64,000 nucleotides of DNA from JAVBMJ01 sp031551275 (GTDB taxonomy: Bacteria > Bacteroidota > Bacteroidia > Bacteroidales > Rikenellaceae), in assembly GCA_031551275.1 (NCBI GenBank), contig JAVBNX010000001.1:62001-126000 (forward strand). Direction: 5' to 3'. The notes beneath the pieces are model-generated. The model was not told the origin of the DNA. It worked only from the letters and a program-made list of their open reading frames with translations, and did not search any database. Positions within the stretch are counted from its first letter, which is position 1; every line of letters starts with the position of its first letter. Shown one piece after another: positions 1-7,974 of the stretch. Made by a program: the position numbers and the translations under genes.

Positions 1-615
1 TCGGCCCTGCAAGCCGACGGGATCGCCGTAAAGGCCTTTTTGAACACCAACACGGCCTCGGCTACGGCGATGATCGCCTGGGTGCTGTTCGACTGCCTGC
101 GGGGGCGCAAACCCTCGGCCATGGGCGCGGGGATCGGCGCGGTCGTGGGGCTGGTGGCCATTACCCCCTCGGCCGGGTGGGTCACGGTGGGCGAAAGCAT
201 CTTCATCGCCCTGGTGACGGCCGTGGCGTGCAACCTGGCCGTGAGCTGGAAGAACTCGGCCAACTCGTTCGACGACGCGCTGGACGTATTCCCCACCCAC
301 GGGGTGGGCGGCATCCTGGGGACGGTATTTACCGGGATCTTCGTCTACGACCCCGCGAGCGGGATCAGCCACATGCACAGCTTTGGGAACCACCTGCTGG
401 CCATCGGGATCGTGGCGGGCTACACCTTCGCGGTAAGCTACGCGCTCTACTGGGCCACCAACAAGATGATCCCCATGCGGGTCTCCGAAAAGAGCGAGAC
501 GATCGGGTTGGACCAGAGCCAGCACGACGAGTACTACGGCAACGAGGTCCACGAAAGGGAGCTGGCCGAGTACTACATGAACGGGGAGGGGGAAACCCCG
601 GTAAAAGGGGCATGA
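1..615 (+). CDS. amt: Ammonium transporter (Amt), C-terminal part
   Basis: This reading frame is open from the first base, so the gene starts outside the window; about 204 codons remain. It is an inner-membrane ammonium channel of the Amt/MEP/Rh family. Visible features are the last membrane helices, rich in Gly, Ala and Val, and the family motif FPTHGVGG followed by a tract like GTVFTGIF. This carries one of the pore histidines (the H of THGVGG). The end is a hydrophilic cytoplasmic tail of about 45 residues rich in Glu and Tyr (YYGNEVHERELAEYY), as expected for a tail that contacts the regulator GlnK. It converges on the AraC gene and is not part of the polysaccharide locus. Confidence 0.93.
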   Translation, partial: SALQADGIAVKAFLNTNTASATAMIAWVLFDCLRGRKPSAMGAGIGAVVGLVAITPSAGWVTVGESIFIALVTAVACNLAVSWKNSANSFDDALDVFPTHGVGGILGTVFTGIFVYDPASGISHMHSFGNHLLAIGIVAGYTFAVSYALYWATNKMIPMRVSEKSETIGLDQSQHDEYYGNEVHERELAEYYMNGEGETPVKGA

Positions 616-637
616 CCGGGGGAGCAAAAGACCCCGG
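616..637. terminator. Possible weak bidirectional stem-loop between convergent genes
   Basis: CCGGGG at 616-621 can pair with CCCCGG at 632-637 across a 10-base loop, directly after the amt stop codon and 16 bases from the end of the araC-type gene. There is no clean T tract on either side, so the call as a terminator rests on position and pairing only. Confidence 0.3.
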
Positions 638-652
638 GGGCATAATCCGGGA

Positions 653-1558
653 TTACTTCCCGCCCACGCGGAATTTCTTGCGGTACACCCCCGGCGAGAG
701 CCCCTCGTTCTTGCGGAAGAAAGAGGAGAACTGGCCCACATTGCCGAAGTTGAGCGTGTAGGCGATCTCCGAGACGGTGGCGTCGGTGCGCTCCAACAAC
801 TCCTTGGCCCTCACGTATTTCAGGTGGAGCTGGTATTGCGAAGGCGAGACATCGGTGTACTTCTTGAACATCTGCCTGAACCAGGAGTAACTCACGCCCA
901 GTTTGTCGGCGATGTCCTTGGGCGAGGAGGGGCTTTCGACCTCCAGTTGCATGAGTGTGCGCGCCTCGTTGATCTTCTCGACGGCCTCCGAGTTGGTAAA
1001 ACTGCGGTTCTTGTTCTTGTAGTAGACCGCGCCCAACAAATGGATCACGATGCTCGAGATAAAGGGCTGGTAGCCGCTCCGGCACTCCTGCACGGCCTCC
1101 AGCATCTTCTCGTAGAGGTTGGAGAGCGAAAGGCTTACCCCGATATCCAACACGGGGTTGGATTTGGAGAAGAACTTGCGGGCCACCAGCTGGTCGATGT
1201 AGTGGCCCCGGAAGCCCACCCAGTACTCCATCCAGCCCACCGCCTCGTCGGGGCGGTAGGTGTGCCACTCGCCGGGGAAAAGCATGATCATCGTCCCGGC
1301 GCTTACCCGCGTGCGCTTGCAGGAGCGCGACTCGAACACGCCGCTCCCCTGGGTAATGTAGATCAGTTGGTACTCCTGGAAGACGCGGCCCTTGCTGTAA
1401 TTGAAATAGTAGTGGTCCTGGTTCATGCCGCCCCAACGGGGATAGACGGTGTGGGGCGGGATCAACTGCGCGCCCATGGTGGTAACCACCATCCCCCAAT
1501 CCTTGTCGGTGTCGGTAATGCTCAGGTAACGGAAACGGTTGTCCTGCAACGCCTCCAA
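653..1558 (-). CDS. AraC-family transcriptional regulator at the end of PUL1
   Basis: Predicted DNA-binding activator of sugar catabolism. It has an N-terminal cupin-like sensor (GSGVFES..., FPGEWHTYRPD) and, in its last third, a double helix-turn-helix of the AraC/XylS type (DIADKLGVSYSWFRQMFKKY, then VSEIAYTLNFGNVGQFSSFF). The start is uncertain. An ATG at 1492 gives 279 residues, but the frame continues upstream with family-like sequence (RYLSITDTDKDWG), so I favour the TTG at 1558 (301 residues, a usual length). It lies 54 bases after the rhamnosidase stop on the same strand and so may be the last gene of the 35-kb locus, as a feedback activator. Extension beyond 1612 would only be a shadow of the rhamnosidase gene. 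Confidence 0.85.
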   Translation of the reverse strand: MEALQDNRFRYLSITDTDKDWGMVVTTMGAQLIPPHTVYPRWGGMNQDHYYFNYSKGRVFQEYQLIYITQGSGVFESRSCKRTRVSAGTMIMLFPGEWHTYRPDEAVGWMEYWVGFRGHYIDQLVARKFFSKSNPVLDIGVSLSLSNLYEKMLEAVQECRSGYQPFISSIVIHLLGAVYYKNKNRSFTNSEAVEKINEARTLMQLEVESPSSPKDIADKLGVSYSWFRQMFKKYTDVSPSQYQLHLKYVRAKELLERTDATVSEIAYTLNFGNVGQFSSFFRKNEGLSPGVYRKKFRVGGK

Positions 1559-1611
1559 AGAGGAGTGGTTGCGGTCGCGGTAGTAACCCGACGTGCGGGG
1601 AGCTACCCCCT

Positions 1612-3918
1612 CTACTCCGTAATAGTCAGGCTTAGTTCCTTTTTTATCTTCACTATGCCCTTTTTCGAAGCCTTGATCCGGGACGGGATCTCCACCGTGA
1701 TCGGCTCCTGCGACTGGATGCTGTAACGAATCGCTCCCTCTTCTCTTTTCCATGATACTTCGATATTTTTGCCCTCCGGGATGGGTATAACGCCTGAGGC
1801 GTGAGTCAGGCTGCCCGGATGGAAGTCCAATATGTAGTGGTTTTTTGTCTTGTCGAAACGGGGGTGCAGGCCCAGGGCGTAGCGTGTGAGCTGCCACGTG
1901 GGGCAGGCTCCCCACTGGTGGCAGTGGCTCCAGCGCGGGTCGAAGACCTCCAGCAAGGTAGTGTTCCCCCTGTCGAGCATCCAACCCCAGCATTTGCGGT
2001 ACTGGCCCATCACGAAATCCATGTGGCCGTTGTCGATCAGCACCTGGAAGGCGTAATTGGAGAAGTAGGGGGTAATCAGCCTCGGGTTCCCTACTGCCGC
2101 AGGGTCGCTCAAACGGGGCGCCGCCGGGTTGTTGGGGAAGCAATCGAGGATGTGGGCCTTGATAAAGGCGACGGCGGCGGGGACGTGCTCTCGGGGGATA
2201 AAGCCCGAGTAGATGCCCAGCACGGCGCGGTGGTAACCGATCGCGGGCCAGTCGTAGCCCTCGGGGGGTTTGTGCGCGTCGAAATACTCTTTCAGGACGG
2301 CTTCCATCTTTTCGGCCAGGGCCTGGTAGCGGGGCAGCTTGTCGGCAGCCCCGATCGCCTTGGTCCACTCGGCCATATCGAGGAAGGAGCGGTAGACGTG
2401 CAGATTGACGCCCATGTCGCAGGGCCCTTGGTTGGGCACGTAGCCCCAGTCGACGAAGCCCCAGCCCGCGTCGGGACTCAGGCCCTTGGGGGTCATCAAC
2501 CCCTCGAAGGCGCTGACGTTGGCCTCGGCATAGGGGTAAAGTTCGGTCAGGATGGATTTATCGCCGGTGTATTTCCAGTAGTTCAAACAGAAGGTAACCC
2601 ATTGGGCCGAGTAGGTGGAGAGCTGGCCGATCGTTCCGGGGTACAACCCCGCCACCATGCCGTTGGGCAGGGCGCACTGGGCGGCCTGCAAAAGCCCCCG
2701 GCGGCAGACGACAATGTCGGGATAGGCGGCCGTGCCGGTCATCATGCCCATCCCCATATCGCCGAGCCACTGGCCCCGCTCGCGGGTGGGGTTGTCGGTC
2801 AGGGCGTCCTCCGTGCAGGAGCGGTAGGTGTCGGCTCCCATACGCCAGATGCGGTCCAGCACCGGGTCGCTACTGTGGAAAGAGCCTTGCGGTTCGCCGT
2901 AGTAGGAGCGCTCGATAAAGGTCTCGTCGATGAATTTTACCTCGGGAGAGAGCACGTGCACCTCCACGAAACGCCCCCCGTAGAGGTTGAAGGGCGAGAA
3001 CTCCTCCACCCCGCCGCGCGCCACGAAGTGGCACATGTTGTAGGTGTCGCTCATCGAAAGGGTAATCCAGGGGGCCACGCGGCCGTGTTGCAGCCACTCG
3101 CAGAAGGCGAACTCGACCACCGCCCCTTTGGGCAGGTCAAGGGTAAATTTGGGGCGGGAGAGCATTACCCGGCCCAGGTCGTAGCGCTTCCATACGCCCT
3201 GCGGCGGAAGTTCTTTGCATTCGAGATCGCGCAGGAAAAAGCGTGCCGACGGGTTGTCCCTCTCGTAGCCGAACACCTCGGCCAGGTCGCCCTGCGCGAT
3301 GGTTTTGGCTTTGAAGGGGATCGTCTTGACCCCGGGAAGGGGAGATTTGGTCATCCCGCCCAAAGGACGGGTAACGGTGGCGGGCGCGCTCCAGGCCGAA
3401 TCGTCGAAGCCGGCCTTGCGCCACTCGGTCGGGAAATGTTCGCTCCCGAACCACTCCAGCCAGCTCAGCTCGAGGCTGATGCGCTGCATACAGGATTGGT
3501 AGCCCAAGATCCGCGTGCATTTCCACTCCATGGGAAGCTCACGGCCGTCCATCCAGGCCGTGCAATACAAAAACGGAGGGATGTCGGGCATCATGCGCGT
3601 CTCCACCCCGTCGTGGTGGACCTGCACGGCTACAAGGTGTTTGCCGGGAGAGAGCGTGAACACACGCGACTGGTACTGCGGATGGGCGGCCGGGAAACGG
3701 TCGGGCCCCTCATAGAAGTACTCGCCGTCGAGCCACACGATGTAGCGTGAGGATCCGCTCAGGCGAAACTCGACCTGCCCGGATGCAGGGACGTCCAACG
3801 TCCCCCGAAAGGCGTAGTGTATATCTTTATCCGGTTCATCCTGCACATGCCACATAAGCCGCGCAAAGGTAGCTTGTGTAATGCAAAGAAGTAGCAGGGA
3901 GAGACAAAATTTCCTCAT
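1612..3918 (-). CDS. Alpha-L-rhamnosidase-like glycoside hydrolase (GH78 type)
   Basis: The 768-residue product starts with a cleavable signal peptide (MRKFCLSLLLLCITQATFA) and lacks a lipobox cysteine, so it is probably periplasmic. An N-terminal beta-sandwich region is followed by an (alpha/alpha)6 barrel. The GH78-like catalytic signature is present: DNPTRERGQWLGD, whose Glu matches the general acid, and later TTLLEVFDPRW...CHQWGACPTW, which carries the second carboxylate and the aromatic sugar-binding residues. The family inverts alpha-rhamnoside linkages. It is shorter than full-length GH78 enzymes such as the one at 36269-39055, mainly at the N-terminus. It lies 4 bases downstream of a family X gene and is presumably co-transcribed with it. 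Confidence 0.82.
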   Translation of the reverse strand: MRKFCLSLLLLCITQATFARLMWHVQDEPDKDIHYAFRGTLDVPASGQVEFRLSGSSRYIVWLDGEYFYEGPDRFPAAHPQYQSRVFTLSPGKHLVAVQVHHDGVETRMMPDIPPFLYCTAWMDGRELPMEWKCTRILGYQSCMQRISLELSWLEWFGSEHFPTEWRKAGFDDSAWSAPATVTRPLGGMTKSPLPGVKTIPFKAKTIAQGDLAEVFGYERDNPSARFFLRDLECKELPPQGVWKRYDLGRVMLSRPKFTLDLPKGAVVEFAFCEWLQHGRVAPWITLSMSDTYNMCHFVARGGVEEFSPFNLYGGRFVEVHVLSPEVKFIDETFIERSYYGEPQGSFHSSDPVLDRIWRMGADTYRSCTEDALTDNPTRERGQWLGDMGMGMMTGTAAYPDIVVCRRGLLQAAQCALPNGMVAGLYPGTIGQLSTYSAQWVTFCLNYWKYTGDKSILTELYPYAEANVSAFEGLMTPKGLSPDAGWGFVDWGYVPNQGPCDMGVNLHVYRSFLDMAEWTKAIGAADKLPRYQALAEKMEAVLKEYFDAHKPPEGYDWPAIGYHRAVLGIYSGFIPREHVPAAVAFIKAHILDCFPNNPAAPRLSDPAAVGNPRLITPYFSNYAFQVLIDNGHMDFVMGQYRKCWGWMLDRGNTTLLEVFDPRWSHCHQWGACPTWQLTRYALGLHPRFDKTKNHYILDFHPGSLTHASGVIPIPEGKNIEVSWKREEGAIRYSIQSQEPITVEIPSRIKASKKGIVKIKKELSLTITE

Positions 3919-3922
3919 TCAA

Positions 3923-5263
3923 TCAATTCTTTAGCAATTCATATACCGCATTGCCCAAATGGGCCATCGAGCCGGGGATGGTCTCGTCGACCTGGGCGCC
4001 GGTCTCGGCCGGGTAGTTCTCCCAACTGCACACCCGCATCAGCATCTTGTCGTCCATCACGCCGCTCCCCTTCAGGTAGTGGATCAGCGCGAGGGTCGAA
4101 TCCTCGAACTCCAGGTTAGGGTTCTTACCGGGGACTATCTTGCGGACCAGCCAGTTGGGCTCGCCCACATACTCCAACTCGCCGCCCCCGTCGTACCATA
4201 TGCTGCCGATGATGTTGATGCCCATCTGGATACCCCTCGCGGCCAGTGCGTCGCGGTGTGCTTTGAGCACCTTGGTCACATAGGGCATATCGTAACCCCA
4301 ACCCACGTCCATCAGCACACGGGTTGGTTTCAAACCGGCCGCCGTCAACTCGTCGACCAACTCATTGAGGTAGGTCACGCAGTTGAGGTGCAGGTCGGGA
4401 AACTGGTTGTAGGTCTGGTGGAAACGGGAAGGAAAGTTGTACCACTCGGGGTTGCGCTCGTTGACGGCGGTCATGGCCTTCTGGTCTCGCCACTCCCAAC
4501 CGGCGATCACGTTCCAGTGGATGCCGATCTTGGGCATCCGGTCGCCCCATTTCTCTTTGGCGACGGTCAGGTAGTCGATGTAGTCCCGCCTGAGTTTGGC
4601 CAACAGCTGGTCCATCGGCAGCCTCGAGGCGGCGCATCCGTAGGTCTTCTTGGCGGCGTTGAGCCTCTGTTCGAACGTGCCCTGGGTGGTAGCCAGCACC
4701 ATCGGGTCGATCTCGGGGCAGAGGTTGGGCTGCCGCTCGTCCAAAAGGATCTCGTCGGGGATGAAGTGCTTGCGGTCGTTGGTGTAGAACCAACCCTTCA
4801 AATCGGGGTTGGGACGCCCCACCGGGTTACCGAGCATGAAGTTGGTCGCAAAGATATTGACCCCGTTGACCGGCTTGCCGTTGAACTCGGCCTCTCCCAG
4901 GGGTCCGCCGTCGATGCACTGGGTCATGCCCGGGATCTCGACCGAGATGGGGATGCCGTGCTCCTTCAAGAGCGGAAGCAGCCCGGAGGTGGTCGACAAA
5001 TGGCCGATCTCGGCGGCGTAGAGCGAGAAGGCCCCGCCGCTCTCCTTGAGGTTTTGCAGCAACACGGGCCAATGCTCCTCCACCCCGAAGCTATCGTCGA
5101 GGTGGCCGTTGAGCACGTGCCACGGGCTGCCAGCGCATTGGTTGGGGCAGAAAGAGAACCGCGGGTAATCGGGCTCGGGCCCGGGTGGCGGGGTCGGCGA
5201 TTCGCCTCCCTTGCACCCCACCGCGAGTATCCACAAGGCAAAGGAGAGAAGCTGCTTTCTCAT
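3923..5263 (-). CDS. Family X lipoprotein, copy 1; putative TIM-barrel glycosidase
   Basis: I do not recognise the family; four paralogues lie at 5263-6651, 6664-7974, 7971-9299 and 20776-22197. The 446 residues begin with a lipoprotein signal (lipid Cys17 in LAVGC) and a Pro-rich linker. Blocks shared by the paralogues are HLDDSFG (54-60), LYAAEIG (E85), PISVEIPGMTQ (E109), DERQPN (D175, E176), GIHWNV (H249), GWEWRDQ (E257), MDVxWxYD (D319, D325) and a C-terminal CSW. They fall at the ends of predicted beta strands, as in (beta/alpha)8 hydrolases. This copy is unusual in having Gly321 where the other four have Asp (MDVGWGYD), so it may be altered in activity. Its ATG shares one base with the upstream stop codon (TAATG). 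Confidence 0.8.
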   Translation of the reverse strand: MRKQLLSFALWILAVGCKGGESPTPPPGPEPDYPRFSFCPNQCAGSPWHVLNGHLDDSFGVEEHWPVLLQNLKESGGAFSLYAAEIGHLSTTSGLLPLLKEHGIPISVEIPGMTQCIDGGPLGEAEFNGKPVNGVNIFATNFMLGNPVGRPNPDLKGWFYTNDRKHFIPDEILLDERQPNLCPEIDPMVLATTQGTFEQRLNAAKKTYGCAASRLPMDQLLAKLRRDYIDYLTVAKEKWGDRMPKIGIHWNVIAGWEWRDQKAMTAVNERNPEWYNFPSRFHQTYNQFPDLHLNCVTYLNELVDELTAAGLKPTRVLMDVGWGYDMPYVTKVLKAHRDALAARGIQMGINIIGSIWYDGGGELEYVGEPNWLVRKIVPGKNPNLEFEDSTLALIHYLKGSGVMDDKMLMRVCSWENYPAETGAQVDETIPGSMAHLGNAVYELLKN

Positions 5264-6651
5264 TACAATTTATCGTAAATCTTGATCGAAGTCTCGGCGA
5301 ACGATCCGCGGACGTCCTCACTACACTCGTTCCCCGTCTCGGTGGGGACCGGCAGCCAGCTGGCGGTGCGGATCTGCATTCCTTTTTCGTAGACGCCCTG
5401 GTCCTTAAGAAATTGGAGTATGTTGAGCAGGGTCTTCTGGTAGCAGAGGTTGGGACCGCCGCTCGAAGCCACCCAACTGGCACTCAATCCGTTGTAGGTA
5501 AGCACACTGTTCTTCCGCGCATCATCGAAGCTGGCGTCCACCACATTGATCCCCAGGTGCACGCCCTGCGCGGCAAGTGCGGCTTTGTGCAGCTTGAGTA
5601 TCCTGACCACATAGTTCAGGTCGTAGTTCCAGTCCACGTCCATCGAAATGATCTCGGGCTTGAAGCCCGCGTCGGTCAGCTTGTCGATCAGTTCGGTCAG
5701 GTAGCCGACCGAACGGAAGGCATACTGGTAGTTATTCAACTTATAGGAACTGTGGAAGTTGCCCGCGTTGTCGAAACGGCCGGGGTTTCCGGCCTCGATC
5801 GCCTTGATGGCGTCCTGGTTGCGCCACTCCCAACCCACGTTCACGTTCCAGTGGATGCCGATGCCTGGCATATCGTCGCCCCATTTGGCTTTGGCGACGG
5901 TCAGATAGTCCACATAGTCCTGCTTGATAAGTTCGAGCAGGTTGGGATAGGCTATCCTGTACTCGGCCGACCCAGCGAATTTGCGGGCGGCGTCCAAACG
6001 CTGCTGGAAAGTGCCGTTTGCGGTGTTGGCCAATATGTTATGGTCGATCTCGGGGATCAGGTTAGGCATACGCTCGTCGAAAAAGATCAGGTCGGGGACC
6101 AGGTCCTTGCGGTCCCTGGTCACGAACCAGCCCTTCGTATCGGGATTGGTCCTGCCGGTCAGGGCGTCGCCGTGGATCGTGAAGATCGAGGAGAAGATAT
6201 TTTCCGCGCCGATCGGCTGGCCGTTCAACTCGGCCTGGGCCAGGGCGGTCGCGTTGCGGAACTGGGTAAAGCCCGGTATCTCGACCGAGATGGGGATGTT
6301 GTTCTCTTTGAGCAGCGGCAGCAAACCCGTCCGGGTATCCAGAAACCCGATCTCGGCGGCGTACAGGCCGAAGTGGCCCCCGCACTCTTTGAGCCTTTCG
6401 CGCAGTTGGGGCCAATTGTCGGCCACGCCGTACGACTCGTCCAGGTGGCCGTTGATCACGCCGGTCGTAGTCCAGCCGACGAACTGCCTGTACCACGCGT
6501 TGCCCGCCAACTGGTTGGGCGCGAAGGAGAAGATGGGGTTCACGATGGGATCGCCATCGCCGCCGGGGCCGGGGTCGGGCGTGGGTTCGTCCTTACCGCA
6601 GGATGCCAGAAAGATTGCCGCAAAAAATAAGATCAAATGCCTGAATTTCAT
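5263..6651 (-). CDS. Family X lipoprotein, copy 2; putative TIM-barrel glycosidase
   Basis: This 462-residue paralogue of the unrecognised family has a lipoprotein signal peptide (Cys18 in FLASC) and an acidic Pro/Gly linker (PTPDPGPGGDGD), which suggests outer-membrane anchoring. Candidate active-site residues are E100 (LYAAEIG), E124 (ISVEIPG), D192/E193 (FDERMPN), H267 and E275 (GIHWNV...GWEWRN), and D338/D340 (MDVDWNYD). An insertion before HLDESYG (about residues 55-65) distinguishes it from copies 1 and 4. The region near the C-terminus is the most divergent in the set (TASWLPVPTETGNEC). It sits 12 bases after copy 3 and overlaps copy 1 by one base, so the four tandem copies are probably translated from one mRNA. 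Confidence 0.8.
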   Translation of the reverse strand: MKFRHLILFFAAIFLASCGKDEPTPDPGPGGDGDPIVNPIFSFAPNQLAGNAWYRQFVGWTTTGVINGHLDESYGVADNWPQLRERLKECGGHFGLYAAEIGFLDTRTGLLPLLKENNIPISVEIPGFTQFRNATALAQAELNGQPIGAENIFSSIFTIHGDALTGRTNPDTKGWFVTRDRKDLVPDLIFFDERMPNLIPEIDHNILANTANGTFQQRLDAARKFAGSAEYRIAYPNLLELIKQDYVDYLTVAKAKWGDDMPGIGIHWNVNVGWEWRNQDAIKAIEAGNPGRFDNAGNFHSSYKLNNYQYAFRSVGYLTELIDKLTDAGFKPEIISMDVDWNYDLNYVVRILKLHKAALAAQGVHLGINVVDASFDDARKNSVLTYNGLSASWVASSGGPNLCYQKTLLNILQFLKDQGVYEKGMQIRTASWLPVPTETGNECSEDVRGSFAETSIKIYDKL

Positions 6652-6663
6652 TATCTCGTGGTT

Positions 6664-7974
6664 TTAGTTTTTAATCAGTTCGTAGATCCGGTTGGCCGCA
6701 TGGGCCAGCGATCCTGGAAGGGTTTCGCCCACCTGTGCGCCTATCTCGTAGGGGCGGGGCGACCAGCTGCCCACCCGAATCTGCATCCCGGGTTCGTATA
6801 TGCCGCTGGCGATCAGGTACTCCACGATGGAGACCAACGTACTCTCATACTGTAAGTTGGGGTTGGCGGCAGGGACGATGCTGCGCACCAGGGTCTTGCC
6901 GTCGAAATCGAGCTGGCCGTCGCGGGGCAATTCTGCCTCTACGATGTTGATGCCCATCATTACGCCGCGCTTTTTAAGGGCTTCCTTGTGCATTTTCAAC
7001 AGCTTGGCCGAGTATTCCAGATCGTAGTTCCAGTCCACGTCCATCAAAATTACCGAGGGTTTGAAGCCCGCTTTTTCCAATACGTCGATCAACTGCTGGA
7101 GGTAGGCCACCGAATTGAAGTGCAACTCGGGGTACCTCTTATAAGCAACGCGAAAGTTGTCGGGATTATTGTAAAATTCGGGGTCGACGGCATTTACGGC
7201 CGAGATCGCCTTCTGGTCGCGCCACTCCCAGCCGGCCACCACGTTCCAGTGGACGCCCACCTGGGGCATCCGCTTGCCCCACTTCTCTTTGGCCACATTG
7301 AGGAATTTCACGTAATCCTCACGCAATGCGGGAAGCAGCTCGTCCCAGCTCAGGGCGGAGACCGCGCACCTTCCGTTGAGCTGGCGGGCGGCGGCCAGGC
7401 GCTGCTCCCAGGTTCCCTTGGTCGAGGCCAGCACCTTCTCATCGATCACGGGACAGAGGTTGGGCATACGCTCGTCGAAGAGCACCTGGCCGGGGATCAT
7501 GTCCTTGCCGTCGGCGGTAACGAACCATCCCCGGCCCGTTTCCGGGTTGGTAATACGGGTCTTCTCGGAAAAAAGCCCCGATCCGGGGATCGCCACCCCG
7601 AAGAGCTCGGCCCGGGCCATCTGGTCGGCGGGGACGCACTGGGTGAAGCCGTGCATCTCGACCGAAATGGGGATGCCCTCGGCGGCAAGCAGGGGCAAAA
7701 GGCCCTTTTCGGAGTGCATAAAGCCGATCTCGGAGGCGTAGATCGAGAACGGGCCGCCGCTCTTGCGCAAATTCTCACGCAGCACGGGCCAGACCTCCGG
7801 ATTGCCGAAGCTGTCGTCCAGGTGGTTGTTTATGATGCTGCCCCAGGGCCTGTACCACCAGTTGCCCGCCAGTTGGTTGGGCACAAAGGAGAAATCGGCG
7901 GATTTTTTCTGTCCCGACGCAAGGAGCGGGCAGAGGAAGCACAAAGTCAACAAAAAGGCTTTCATCGTTTTCAT
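6664..7974 (-). CDS. Family X protein, copy 3; putative secreted TIM-barrel glycosidase
   Basis: This 436-residue member differs from copies 1, 2 and 5 at its N-terminus. The signal peptide ends in ASGQ with no well-placed lipobox cysteine, so it is likely free in the periplasm or secreted. The conserved carboxylates are E82 (IYASEIG), E106 (ISVEMHG), D167/E168 (FDERMPN), E250 (GWEWRDQ) and D312/D314 (MDVDWNYD); His242 sits in VHWNV. The strict spacing DERxPNLCPxID followed by about 70 residues to HWNV is preserved. It overlaps the upstream copy by four bases (ATGA), indicating translational coupling. Function is inferred only from fold-like patterning and the locus. Confidence 0.8.
   Translation of the reverse strand: MKTMKAFLLTLCFLCPLLASGQKKSADFSFVPNQLAGNWWYRPWGSIINNHLDDSFGNPEVWPVLRENLRKSGGPFSIYASEIGFMHSEKGLLPLLAAEGIPISVEMHGFTQCVPADQMARAELFGVAIPGSGLFSEKTRITNPETGRGWFVTADGKDMIPGQVLFDERMPNLCPVIDEKVLASTKGTWEQRLAAARQLNGRCAVSALSWDELLPALREDYVKFLNVAKEKWGKRMPQVGVHWNVVAGWEWRDQKAISAVNAVDPEFYNNPDNFRVAYKRYPELHFNSVAYLQQLIDVLEKAGFKPSVILMDVDWNYDLEYSAKLLKMHKEALKKRGVMMGINIVEAELPRDGQLDFDGKTLVRSIVPAANPNLQYESTLVSIVEYLIASGIYEPGMQIRVGSWSPRPYEIGAQVGETLPGSLAHAANRIYELIKN

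Noticed and set aside
1559..2368. Extension of the AraC frame upstream to 2368
   Set aside because: Beyond 1612 the frame runs out of phase through the GH78 gene and its translation resembles no AraC protein.
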